A stretch of 42,726 nt of DNA, taken from NCBI GenBank assembly GCA_002716045.1, contig PAZC01000004.1:25280-68005 (forward strand), in the 5' to 3' direction. Under the pieces are notes generated by a model. That model worked only from the letters and a program-made list of their open reading frames with translations, was not told the origin of the DNA and did not search any database. The position numbers were made by a program, and so were the translations under genes. Positions 35,357 through 42,726 of this stretch are shown one piece after another (position 1 is the first letter of the stretch; each line of letters starts with the position of its first letter). This DNA is from Opitutia bacterium (GTDB lineage: Bacteria > Verrucomicrobiota > Verrucomicrobiia > Opitutales > Seribacteraceae).

Positions 35357-36442
35357 ATGGAGGGTATTCCGAATATTGAACCATTTCGTAAACGCCACTT
35401 GGAGTTGAGCGATGAACTCTCCAAGCCTGATTTCTTTCAAGACCAACGGCGGGCCGCTACACTTTCTCGTGAACATCAGTTCCTAATGGAACTTCTCGCC
35501 ATGCATGAAGAATGCGTGCAAGCTGAACAACATCTCGCTGACAATCTTGAGATGCTCGATGATGAGGATGAGGAGATTCGCATTATTGCCCAAGAGGAGA
35601 AGTCCTCACTCGAAAATAATCTTTCAGAACTTCGGGATCGTTTGCTTTTAGCTATGATTCCTCCTGAGGAATCCGATAGCCGAAACACAGTGATGGAGAT
35701 TAGGGCAGGGGCCGGTGGTGAAGAGGCTTCGCTTTTTGCCGCTGATCTCATGAGGATGTATTCGCGATATGCCGAGGAATGTCATTGGAAAATTGAACAA
35801 TTGGGTGCGAGTCCGTCAGAAACCGGTGGCTACAAGGAGGTCATCTTTAGCGTAACCGGGGAGGATGTTTACAAACGACTCAAGTATGAAAGTGGCGTAC
35901 ACCGCGTTCAACGTGTCCCCGTAACTGAAACCAATGGTCGCATCCATACCTCGACCTCGACAGTTGCTGTCCTTCCCGAAGCACAGGAAGTGGATGTCCA
36001 GATTGATCCGAATGACTTGGAGATCACTGTTTGCCGGGCTAGCGGTCCAGGAGGGCAGGGTGTCAACACAACGGATTCAGCAGTTCAGATCACACATCGA
36101 CCAACTGGTATAACTGTAAATTGCGCCGATGAGCGGTCTCAGTTGAAAAACAAGGCAAAAGCCATGACGGTGTTGCGCTCACGCTTGCTCAAGCAAAAGC
36201 AGGAAGAGGAACGGGAAAAATATGCGGAAAAGCGTCGTGATCAAATAGGTACAGGTGACAGAAGCGAGCGCATCCGTACTTATAACTTCCCTCAGGGCAG
36301 AGTGACTGATCATCGCATTGGGATGACTTTTCATAGTCTTCCTGACGTCATGGATGGAAAGCTCAAGGAAGTGCTCGATGCTCTCGAAACAGCCGATCAT
36401 CAAATCAAAGTTGCCGAGTTGCTGGAGACTTCAAGTGACTGA
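35357..36442 (+). CDS. prfA: Peptide chain release factor 1
   Basis: A 361-residue RF1, which reads UAA and UAG and releases the finished protein. The catalytic GGQ is at residues 232-234 ([18 protein letters not shown]). The codon-reading tripeptide PVT is at 188-190 in [19 protein letters not shown], which marks RF1 and not RF2 (SPF). The ATG at 35357 has GGTGG 5-9 nt upstream, and a GTG three codons earlier is less likely. The glutamine of GGQ is the target of PrmC, encoded by the overlapping next gene. Confidence 0.96.
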   Translation: MEGIPNIEPFRKRHLELSDELSKPDFFQDQRRAATLSREHQFLMELLAMHEECVQAEQHLADNLEMLDDEDEEIRIIAQEEKSSLENNLSELRDRLLLAMIPPEESDSRNTVMEIRAGAGGEEASLFAADLMRMYSRYAEECHWKIEQLGASPSETGGYKEVIFSVTGEDVYKRLKYESGVHRVQRVPVTETNGRIHTSTSTVAVLPEAQEVDVQIDPNDLEITVCRASGPGGQGVNTTDSAVQITHRPTGITVNCADERSQLKNKAKAMTVLRSRLLKQKQEEEREKYAEKRRDQIGTGDRSERIRTYNFPQGRVTDHRIGMTFHSLPDVMDGKLKEVLDALETADHQIKVAELLETSSD

Positions 36443-37313
36443 TTCTTTTTTCGCTGAAAGCAATTCGAGGCTAGTATGTCATCTTTTAGCCAATGCGAAA
36501 GTTGAACTAATCAAATCTTCGGTTGAGAATCCTTCGTTAGATGCGGAGTGGATTTTAGCTTATGTTCTGCAAACAGGGCGTTTAAATCTTCCTCTCCTTT
36601 CTGACCGAAAGCTGAGTGAATCGGAAATCGAGCACCTCGCCTGTTTGATCAGACGTCGCGCCTCCCGTGAACCTTTGCAATATGTGTTGGGAAATAGCTT
36701 GTTTGCAGATCTTGATCTCAAAGTGGATCAACGTGTCTTGATTCCCCGCCCCGAAACAGAGGATCTACTGACAAGGATCGTTTCACTGACTAATTATTCT
36801 CCAAATAGAATTATGGACTTGGGGACAGGTAGTGGGGCACTTGCCCTCGGATTGGCGCTTGCTTTTCCCGCTGCTGAGGTTCTTGCCGTTGATAAGTCCT
36901 CTGCCGCTCTTGCTTTGGCTATGGAAAACGCGATCCGAAATAAACTGGAAGACCGTGTGAAGTTTTTGCTCAGTGATTGGTTTGATTCCGTGGAAGGCTC
37001 TTTTGATTTAATTGTTTCGAATCCTCCTTACCTGAACGAAAAGGAATGGAGGGAATGCGATCCTGAGGTGCGGGATTTCGAACCAAAGCAAGCACTGGTA
37101 TCGCATCAGCAAGACAGTGCTGCTGACCTGAAGCGAATTTTAAATATCGCTTTATCTAAACTTCGTAAGGGGGGTGCCCTGTTTCTCGAAACTGGGGAGA
37201 CCCATCATTCAATGTTAGTTGAACAGGCTTCTTCCATAGGTTATGTCAGCCCAATTGCGATGACTGACATTCGAAGCCGGCCAAGGTTTTTCTCGGCTCG
37301 CCGAGCCGATTAA
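36435..37313 (+). CDS. prmC: Release factor glutamine methyltransferase
   Basis: A 292-residue PrmC (HemK), which methylates the GGQ glutamine of release factors using S-adenosylmethionine. SAM binding is shown by [12 protein letters not shown] (GTGSG at 130-134), and the substrate motif NPPY is at 196-199 ([12 protein letters not shown]). [10 protein letters not shown]-like [17 protein letters not shown] precedes the SAM domain, and RPET is in [11 protein letters not shown]. The start is GTG at 36435, with GGAG 7 nt upstream, overlapping prfA by 8 nt. The open frame extends further into prfA, but that part is not family-like. The prfA-prmC pair is conserved in bacteria. Confidence 0.95.
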   Translation: MTDSFFAESNSRLVCHLLANAKVELIKSSVENPSLDAEWILAYVLQTGRLNLPLLSDRKLSESEIEHLACLIRRRASREPLQYVLGNSLFADLDLKVDQRVLIPRPETEDLLTRIVSLTNYSPNRIMDLGTGSGALALGLALAFPAAEVLAVDKSSAALALAMENAIRNKLEDRVKFLLSDWFDSVEGSFDLIVSNPPYLNEKEWRECDPEVRDFEPKQALVSHQQDSAADLKRILNIALSKLRKGGALFLETGETHHSMLVEQASSIGYVSPIAMTDIRSRPRFFSARRAD

Positions 37314-37326
37314 CAAACCCTCTGGA

Positions 37327-39585
37327 TCAGGATTCTTTGGCTGGCGGAGAGGGTTCCGTAACTGTTCCGGTTACTTCGGATCTAAAGCGAATCCAGTCTG
37401 ACATTATGCGCAGACTTTCACGAAGCCGTATATCAATCTCCTCAGGAGCAGAATCGTCCTTGGCGCCGTCCTCGTTTTCTTTGCTTTCTTCCGTTTCTCT
37501 ATTGGCTTTTGATCGAGTTTCCAGTTCTTGGACAACATCCAACTTAACTTTTTCCGATGAATAATAATCTTTGGCCAATATTTTCATCGATTCTTTCATT
37601 CGATCACTGAAGGCATCGTCTTCCTTCTTTTGTTTCAAGCGATCCTTTAAGTTGAGCGAGAATTGCTTTTGCTCACGTTTATTCTTATACCAATCGATGT
37701 TGGTTTGAAGGTAATCGAACTCCTTTAGCTTTTCTTGTCGTTTGCGACTAAGTTTGTCGACATGAGAAATAGCGCCTTTGTCTATAGCAAAATCGTCCTT
37801 GCCCCGGCGTGAAACAACGGCGGGGATTTCGTCAGACTCCAGAGCGTTCGGCAAATCGGATTCTCCGATAGGTAGGAATTCATTTATCGAGTTCATTTTA
37901 ACATCAGCCGTGACCCCGATATTTTGGGTGGATTTACCACTTGGCAAATAATATTTCTGTATCGTTATTTTGGCTGCGCTACGCTTTTTTCCCTTGAGAG
38001 CATAAAGGTATGGAGCGGCATTCATCTCTATCATCGATTGCACAGTTCCTTTGCCGTGAGTTGAGGCATCGCCAACGATTATCGCTCGATCGTGATGCTG
38101 CAGAGCTCCTGCGACGATTTCCGACGCTGAGGCGCTGTATCTGGAAACCAATAAGGCGAGCGGCCCATTCCAAGCGATACTTGGCTCGAAATCGAAGCGT
38201 TTAATGATTCTACCATCTGTCCCCCGAACTTGTACTACAGGTCCCCGTGAGATGAAAAGTCCAGTCAAGTTGATGGCCTCACTTAGAAATCCACCCCCGT
38301 TGCGACGTAAATCCAATACCAATCCTTCCACCCCAATTTTCTTTAACTTCCCTATCAATTCTGCAACGTCATCGCTGGCTTTCGCTGGCTTTGTGCGTCG
38401 AGTGTCGCCATAGAACGAGGGAAGTTGAATGACACCAATGGTTGTTGTGGAATCTCCATTTGGTACTTCGTGCACGGAGGCTGATGCCAAATTACCTGTT
38501 AGTTTGATTTCATCACGCTTCAGTGCGACGATTTTTCGTTCGGAAGGATTTTTTCCAGGTTTGATCAAAAGCCGAACAATGGTATCTTTCGGGCCTTTGA
38601 TTAGTTTGACGATTGTTCGTAGCTTTGTGTCTACTACGTCAACGAAGTCCTCATCTCCTTGAGCCACCTTTAAAATGACGTCCTCGGGTTCAAGTTCCTT
38701 GCTTCCTTCGGCAGGTCCGCCTGGAAGTAATTCCTTGATGGTGCAGTAACCGTCTTCGTCTTTTAAAACCGCTCCAATTCCGACGAAAGAATTTTTCATG
38801 GATACGTTAAATTCTTCGACTGCGTCTATATTCAAAAAGGTGGAGTGGGGATCAAACATTTGGGTCAATGTCGTAAGGTAAAGCTCTTGAACGTCGGCCG
38901 CCTCGAATTCCACGATGCTTTTTCTCCAACGTTCGTAACGCCGTTGCAATCGATCCCGCGCTTCCTCCAAGTGCTCCATTAATTTTTCATCCGATGGCAT
39001 TTCAACACCCTTTTCTTCATCAGAGGAGTTGATTAATGAAAGGATTTCCCCGAGAACTTCATACTTCAATCGGAGCCTCCATATGTTGTCCGCTTTCTTT
39101 TGGGATATTGGCCAATCAACATCCTCACGATCCGGGACATAGAAATCTTTTTCGTCGAAACTGAAGTCCCCCTTCAGGGTTTCCAGCACCCAATCCATGC
39201 GAGCTAGGGCTATGGTGCGATAGGTGGAGTATATCTCAAAGGCAGGGAATAAGTTACCTTCCTTTGCATAACTGACAATAGTGGGCAAAAATTTATCAAA
39301 AAATCTCTTACGGTCACTTTCAAGGAAGTACATGCGTTGGTTGTCCAATCGGCTCATGAATGTCTTCAGGAAATCTTCCCGATCCAATTTGTTTAGCGAC
39401 ACCTTGCTGTAGTGCGCCCGCTGGAGGACTTGGCCTAACCATTTAGCTTCCCCTTCCATCAATTTGGTGGCCTCCAATGGAGGGAGCGCTTCTTCCTTGG
39501 AGGTTTCCGAGCGGCCTTCGTGACCGCTAGTTGCACAAAGCAACAAAATCAGTGTAGAGGGGAGGGAGAGTAAACGTTTGATCAT
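37327..39585 (-). CDS. Tsp/Prc-type carboxy-terminal processing protease (S41)
   Basis: About 752 residues with a signal peptide (MIKRLLSLPSTLILLLCATSG), so it acts in the periplasm, where it degrades or trims proteins from the C-terminus. A helical N-terminal domain (about 40-240) precedes a PDZ domain (FVGIGAVLKDEDGYCTIKELLPGGPAE, near 270). The S41 protease domain has the DLRRNGGGFLSEAI block and the Ser-Lys pair S486 (SASASE) and K512 (HGKGTVQ). A long charged C-terminal part of about 180 residues follows, as in Prc of Proteobacteria. ATG 39585 is chosen because it starts the signal peptide. It lies 86 nt behind the rhomboid gene and converges on prmC with a 13-nt gap. Confidence 0.93.
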   Translation of the reverse strand: MIKRLLSLPSTLILLLCATSGHEGRSETSKEEALPPLEATKLMEGEAKWLGQVLQRAHYSKVSLNKLDREDFLKTFMSRLDNQRMYFLESDRKRFFDKFLPTIVSYAKEGNLFPAFEIYSTYRTIALARMDWVLETLKGDFSFDEKDFYVPDREDVDWPISQKKADNIWRLRLKYEVLGEILSLINSSDEEKGVEMPSDEKLMEHLEEARDRLQRRYERWRKSIVEFEAADVQELYLTTLTQMFDPHSTFLNIDAVEEFNVSMKNSFVGIGAVLKDEDGYCTIKELLPGGPAEGSKELEPEDVILKVAQGDEDFVDVVDTKLRTIVKLIKGPKDTIVRLLIKPGKNPSERKIVALKRDEIKLTGNLASASVHEVPNGDSTTTIGVIQLPSFYGDTRRTKPAKASDDVAELIGKLKKIGVEGLVLDLRRNGGGFLSEAINLTGLFISRGPVVQVRGTDGRIIKRFDFEPSIAWNGPLALLVSRYSASASEIVAGALQHHDRAIIVGDASTHGKGTVQSMIEMNAAPYLYALKGKKRSAAKITIQKYYLPSGKSTQNIGVTADVKMNSINEFLPIGESDLPNALESDEIPAVVSRRGKDDFAIDKGAISHVDKLSRKRQEKLKEFDYLQTNIDWYKNKREQKQFSLNLKDRLKQKKEDDAFSDRMKESMKILAKDYYSSEKVKLDVVQELETRSKANRETEESKENEDGAKDDSAPEEIDIRLRESLRIMSDWIRFRSEVTGTVTEPSPPAKES

Positions 39586-39671
39586 GGCATGCTGGTCATT
39601 GAGGCAAAGAGATGGCACCGAGTTTCAATAGCTAATTAAGGCAAGGCAACCTTGTTTTCGTGGAATGCCAA

Positions 39672-40634
39672 TCATTTGTTCAGCATGTTTTTTGCGCGAT
39701 CCAAGGTTTTTTTCTCTTCTTCGGTAAGCCCTCCAAATCCCTTTTCATTGATTTTGTCTAGAATTCGGTCAACCTCAGCTTGGATTGATTCACGGTCCGA
39801 AAAATTCACTGTGTAATTGGCTGATTCCACATGTTTTTTCCCTGAAGCAACTTTCATCCAAGCCGGTCGTCGAACACGAATAGTAGGCATGCCCGAGCCG
39901 GCGAATTTTTTGTTTGCCGAAAATTTGTACAAAGCCAAACCGGCAAATAGACCCCCTAGATGAGCCGAGTGGGCAATTCCATCCGAGGCAATGGTGCGTT
40001 GACCGAAAATCTCCATGTAAATTAAGCCATAGATGGAAATTCCGAGCAAGCCCCAGAGCACCCATTTGGGTTTTAGTTGGCAGGGCAAAACAAAAAATAA
40101 AAGCAAGGTTATGGTGTCATTGGGGCGTTGGGCGCAAAAGTAAGCCAAAAGGCCGTAGGTGGCCGCCGATGCCCCCATCAAGTGAGGGAGATAGGGGCTA
40201 CTGCCAGCCAAGGCTCCATTGTTAACGATCAACCAAAATACACCACCGGCCACTGCACTAACCAGATAAAGAACGCCCAAATTACGAGCCCCCATAGTTG
40301 GTTCGAGGGCACGACCTATGAAAAAAATGCCCAACATGTTAAACAGCAAGTGGAGGATGCCGTCGTGAACGAATGCATAAGTGACCAAGGTCCATAATTT
40401 TCCTTGAACCAAGGCATCTTCGGTGAGGCAAAAGTTTCCTCTAAGAAGTTCGGGCATGGCCAAGGTGGGATATTCTTGATCATCAAACTTTACTATCACA
40501 CGATCCGGTCCCAAGGAAAGTTCGACCAAACTTTGGATAACGAAAGCCGCTACCAACGTAACCAGTATTGCCTTCAGGAAACTGAAGTCTCTGCGAAAAT
40601 TTGTCTCTCGCATGTATGGTCGATCGTACAACAT
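39672..40634 (-). CDS. Rhomboid-family intramembrane serine protease
   Basis: A 320-residue rhomboid protease. The core motifs are present: HLLFNM (H95, N99), the serine motif GASAATYG (S156), and the histidine in HSAHLGGLFAGL (H225), with about six membrane spans. GASxATYG differs slightly from the usual GxSG but keeps the serine. The C-terminus (about 255-320) is cytoplasmic, ending in EVDRILDKINEKGFGGLTEEEKKTL, a small helical domain often seen behind bacterial rhomboids. An alternative ATG lies at residue 8. It lies between rarA and the Tsp-like protease on the same strand. Confidence 0.93.
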   Translation of the reverse strand: MLYDRPYMRETNFRRDFSFLKAILVTLVAAFVIQSLVELSLGPDRVIVKFDDQEYPTLAMPELLRGNFCLTEDALVQGKLWTLVTYAFVHDGILHLLFNMLGIFFIGRALEPTMGARNLGVLYLVSAVAGGVFWLIVNNGALAGSSPYLPHLMGASAATYGLLAYFCAQRPNDTITLLLFFVLPCQLKPKWVLWGLLGISIYGLIYMEIFGQRTIASDGIAHSAHLGGLFAGLALYKFSANKKFAGSGMPTIRVRRPAWMKVASGKKHVESANYTVNFSDRESIQAEVDRILDKINEKGFGGLTEEEKKTLDRAKNMLNK

Positions 40635-40723
40635 TTCAGACTTTAATCTTTCTTATCAATAAAACCCTATTTTTGCTTCAGTACAAACAAAGTTATACAT
40701 TAATTATGTAACTACTTCCCCGT

Positions 40724-42082
40724 TCAAGGGCTCCCCGAGGCATCGCTTTCTGCTTGAATTTTTGCCTTGATGGCTTTCCAGCGAGCTAATCTTTCGGCAA
40801 TGGTTCCTTCGCCACCCGATTTCTTTGGGACGTATATATCTAATGGAATGCCCAGATAATTTTGCCCTGAAATATTCTCCGGATAATTGTGGCTATAAAG
40901 ATAGGTTTCTTCATTTTTATCCTGGTGCTTCTTGTTTCGTCCATGACGATCCCGAATGGGCGAAGGCACTTTTTGCAGAGGGTCGTCCTGAACGATTTTT
41001 TTAGCTTTTGCCAACGCCAGTGTAGCGGTGTTGCTTTTCGGGCAGGTACTTAAAAACAAAGTTGCATGAGCCAAATTCAATTCGCATTCAGGTAGGCCAA
41101 CCCGTTCCGATGCATCGAAGGCAGCGTTAGCCACCAGCAAGGCTCTGGAGTCAGCCAACCCCACGTCTTCCGATGCAAAGATAACTAATCGGCGGGCGAT
41201 AAATCTAGGGTCTTCGCCCCCCGTCAACATTTTGGCCAACCAATACATTGCTGCATCAGGATCATTCCCTCTCATGCTTTTGATAAAGGCAGAGACCGTG
41301 TCGTAATGTTCATCCTCGTCACGATCATAGCGAATGCCTCTTTCTTGGGAAAAGCTAGCTACCGTTTCGTCTGTGATAGTTCCGCCCATTGCGATCCCTG
41401 AAGTCATGGTCTCCAAGCAGTTGTAGGCTCGCCTCATATCCCCTCCGGCCATTCCGGCGATTGCTTGCAAGGCCTTCTTCGATGCCTTGTATTTTAGATT
41501 ACCAAGCCCTCGTTCCTTGTCCTTGAGTGCTTTTTGCAGGGCCGATTCCATTGCACCTTGCGCGATCGGCTCGAGAGTGAAAAGATGAGACCTGCTCAGC
41601 AGTGGATCAATTACGTAGTAGCGAGGATTGTGTGTGGTTGCTCCCATCAAGCGGGCGTCACCTGATTCCACATCTGGTAACAAAAGGTCTTGTTGAGCTT
41701 TGTTGAATCGATGGATTTCATCAATGAACAAAAAGCATTTGGAGCTAGTGTGGTATCGCGCCAAGCGAAGAGCTTCTCGAAGCTCCTTAACGTTGGATGT
41801 CACAGCATTGATTTTCAACAATCGGCAACCGCTCTCTTTGGCTATTACATGCGCAAGTGTGGTTTTACCTGAACCAGGAGGACCTGCGAAGATCAAATTG
41901 CCGACACTGTTTTTTCTGACCAACTTCGGCAAAAGGCATTGTTTGCCCAACAAATGCTCCTGCCCCAAAATTTCCTTCAACGAGCGAGGGCGCATTTTTT
42001 CCGCCAAAGGAGGGTCAACTGAACTACCACCTTCTACGTTGGGTAATTCTTGGAACAAAGGTTCATCCAAGGCGTGACTCAT
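40724..42082 (-). CDS. rarA: Replication-associated recombination protein RarA (MgsA)
   Basis: A 452-residue AAA+ ATPase related to clamp loaders, acting at stalled replication forks. The N-terminal motif PLAEKMRPRSLKEILGQEHLLG leads to Walker A GPPGSGKT (67-74) and Walker B FIDEIHRFNKAQQD (121-124 for DEIH). GATTHNPRYYVIDPLLSRSHLF is sensor 1 and the arginine finger region. The C-terminal tetramerization part contains SAFIKSMRGNDPDAAMYWLAKML and the family ending YLYSHNYPENISGQNYLGI. It is divergent from comEC by 118 nt. Confidence 0.95.
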   Translation of the reverse strand: MSHALDEPLFQELPNVEGGSSVDPPLAEKMRPRSLKEILGQEHLLGKQCLLPKLVRKNSVGNLIFAGPPGSGKTTLAHVIAKESGCRLLKINAVTSNVKELREALRLARYHTSSKCFLFIDEIHRFNKAQQDLLLPDVESGDARLMGATTHNPRYYVIDPLLSRSHLFTLEPIAQGAMESALQKALKDKERGLGNLKYKASKKALQAIAGMAGGDMRRAYNCLETMTSGIAMGGTITDETVASFSQERGIRYDRDEDEHYDTVSAFIKSMRGNDPDAAMYWLAKMLTGGEDPRFIARRLVIFASEDVGLADSRALLVANAAFDASERVGLPECELNLAHATLFLSTCPKSNTATLALAKAKKIVQDDPLQKVPSPIRDRHGRNKKHQDKNEETYLYSHNYPENISGQNYLGIPLDIYVPKKSGGEGTIAERLARWKAIKAKIQAESDASGSP

Positions 42083-42200
42083 AACAACCCGTCATCCAAT
42101 TACCAATGGAGGTTTCTTGCAAGCCTGCTGTGAATGTTGACTTTGCTGCAAAACATGGAAACTTCCCCGACCTTTCGCGCGAATAGCCACGCTTCATCTT

Positions 42201-42726
42201 ATGCAATCCAGTTTCCGAGCCCCCCTCCTATGGATCCTTCTTCCTTGGATGATGGGATACTGGTTGGCAGATCGATTTCATCAGGTGGAACCAATGATCT
42301 TCGGATGTCTTGGTTTGTGTGCCTTGACTGTTTCGCTGTTTTTCATCCGATTGCGTGTTTGGGGTATATTTTTTACCATAGGAGCGCTTTGTTCCGGTTG
42401 TTCTTTTTACAGTTACACGGAAGGTGTACGCAAGGTGTGCCCCACATGGCTTTCGATGCCCATTCGTGAACTGGAACTTGTTCTTGAGGTTAGGCGATCT
42501 TTTTCCAGTGATTCATTGGGAAGATTATCTGGCATCGCTGATATTAAGGGTGCCCCTTCCGTGCGTTCTGATTTGATTGACAAGCGGGTTTATTTCTCGC
42601 TCAAGACAAAACCTGGCGATCCGGTGGCATCCAAAGGATGGCTTGTTCGGGCAATCGGTTTGCTTAAGCCAATTTCAGCAACCAAGACCAACGGATTTGA
42701 ACACTATCTTCATAATGTTGGAATAG
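42201..42726 (+). CDS. ComEC/Rec2-type competence channel protein, N-terminal part (cut by window edge)
   Basis: The frame stays open from ATG 42201 to the window end, about 175 residues, and codes for the start of a ComEC-like membrane protein that moves single-stranded DNA inward in competence. Two N-terminal hydrophobic segments are seen (APLLWILLPWMMGYW, and MIFGCLGLCALTVSLFF plus following residues), separated by a short loop. A soluble beta-rich part follows that fits the DUF4131 region (RELELVLEVRRSFSS, GWLVRAIGLLKPIS, GFEHYLHNVGI). The last stretch, with F-x-x-YL-x-x-x-GI, is typical just before the ComEC competence domain. An overlapping frame from 42134 is noise. The call rests on pattern memory, as the diagnostic core is outside the window. 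Confidence 0.7.
   Translation, partial: MQSSFRAPLLWILLPWMMGYWLADRFHQVEPMIFGCLGLCALTVSLFFIRLRVWGIFFTIGALCSGCSFYSYTEGVRKVCPTWLSMPIRELELVLEVRRSFSSDSLGRLSGIADIKGAPSVRSDLIDKRVYFSLKTKPGDPVASKGWLVRAIGLLKPISATKTNGFEHYLHNVGI

Noticed and set aside
42134-42469. Open frame of 111 codons on the plus strand
   Set aside because: It overlaps the ComEC-like frame that starts at 42201, has no family-like pattern, and stops while the ComEC-like frame continues with membrane segments.

Overview
The window looks like an ordinary chromosomal stretch from a Gram-negative bacterium of the Verrucomicrobiota, probably class Opitutae. This rests on gene content (an ExbB/ExbD motor with a TPR protein, GyrB carrying the long Toprim insert, PyrR-linked pyrimidine genes, a GlmU-C-terminal-like hexapeptide protein) and on the form of EF-Tu. 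It is inference from remembered families, not a database search. GC content is moderate, genes are tightly packed, and many starts lack a clear Shine-Dalgarno (SD) sequence. No CRISPR array, insertion sequence, rRNA gene or prophage is seen.

Region 1 (1-5964, minus strand) is the classic translation and transcription operon: tRNA-Thr(GGT), tuf, tRNA-Trp(CCA), secE, nusG, rplK, rplA, rplJ, rplL and the 5' part of rpoB. A plausible promoter lies just upstream of tRNA-Thr, and an 11-bp hairpin sits in the rplL-rpoB gap. Region 2 (6144-10580, minus) is a compact operon: a large exported TPR protein, ExbB-like, ExbD-like and an unknown one-pass membrane protein. Region 3 (10721-12963) holds tRNA-Gly(GCC), a left-handed beta-helix transferase-like gene directly behind it, a HisN-type phosphatase and a DEDDh exonuclease.

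Region 4 (12960-18325, minus) is gyrB-gyrA with a good promoter. It is followed by a 477-nt intergenic region rich in hairpins that ends in the terminator of the next gene. Region 5 (18663-24417) holds an SLC13-type permease with TrkA-C domains, a MIF/tautomerase homologue, hemB (Mg-type), an acidic unknown protein, pyrD and a membrane-anchored J-domain protein. Region 6 (24487-26160) contains a decayed partial copy of a MORN-like gene, the intact gene itself, and tRNA-Leu(TAA).

Region 7 (26311-35237) has a 487-aa unknown protein facing a run of minus-strand genes: HAD phosphatase, nuclease-helicase fusion, pyrR, pyrB, pyrC, a CPBP protease and tsaE. pyrR, pyrB and pyrC are coupled by 4-nt overlaps. 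Together with pyrD in region 5 they cover three enzymes and the regulator of UMP synthesis. Region 8 (35357-42726) holds prfA-prmC (release factor and its methyltransferase, overlapping), then on the minus strand rarA, a rhomboid protease and a Tsp/Prc protease, and finally the 5' end of comEC on the plus strand, running off the window.

The least expected items are the decaying tandem copy upstream of the MORN-like gene, the RecB-like nuclease fused to an XPD/DinG-type helicase that lacks the usual iron-sulfur cysteines, the unusual switch I of EF-Tu, the MIF homologue, and the strikingly short or interlocked junctions at convergent gene pairs.
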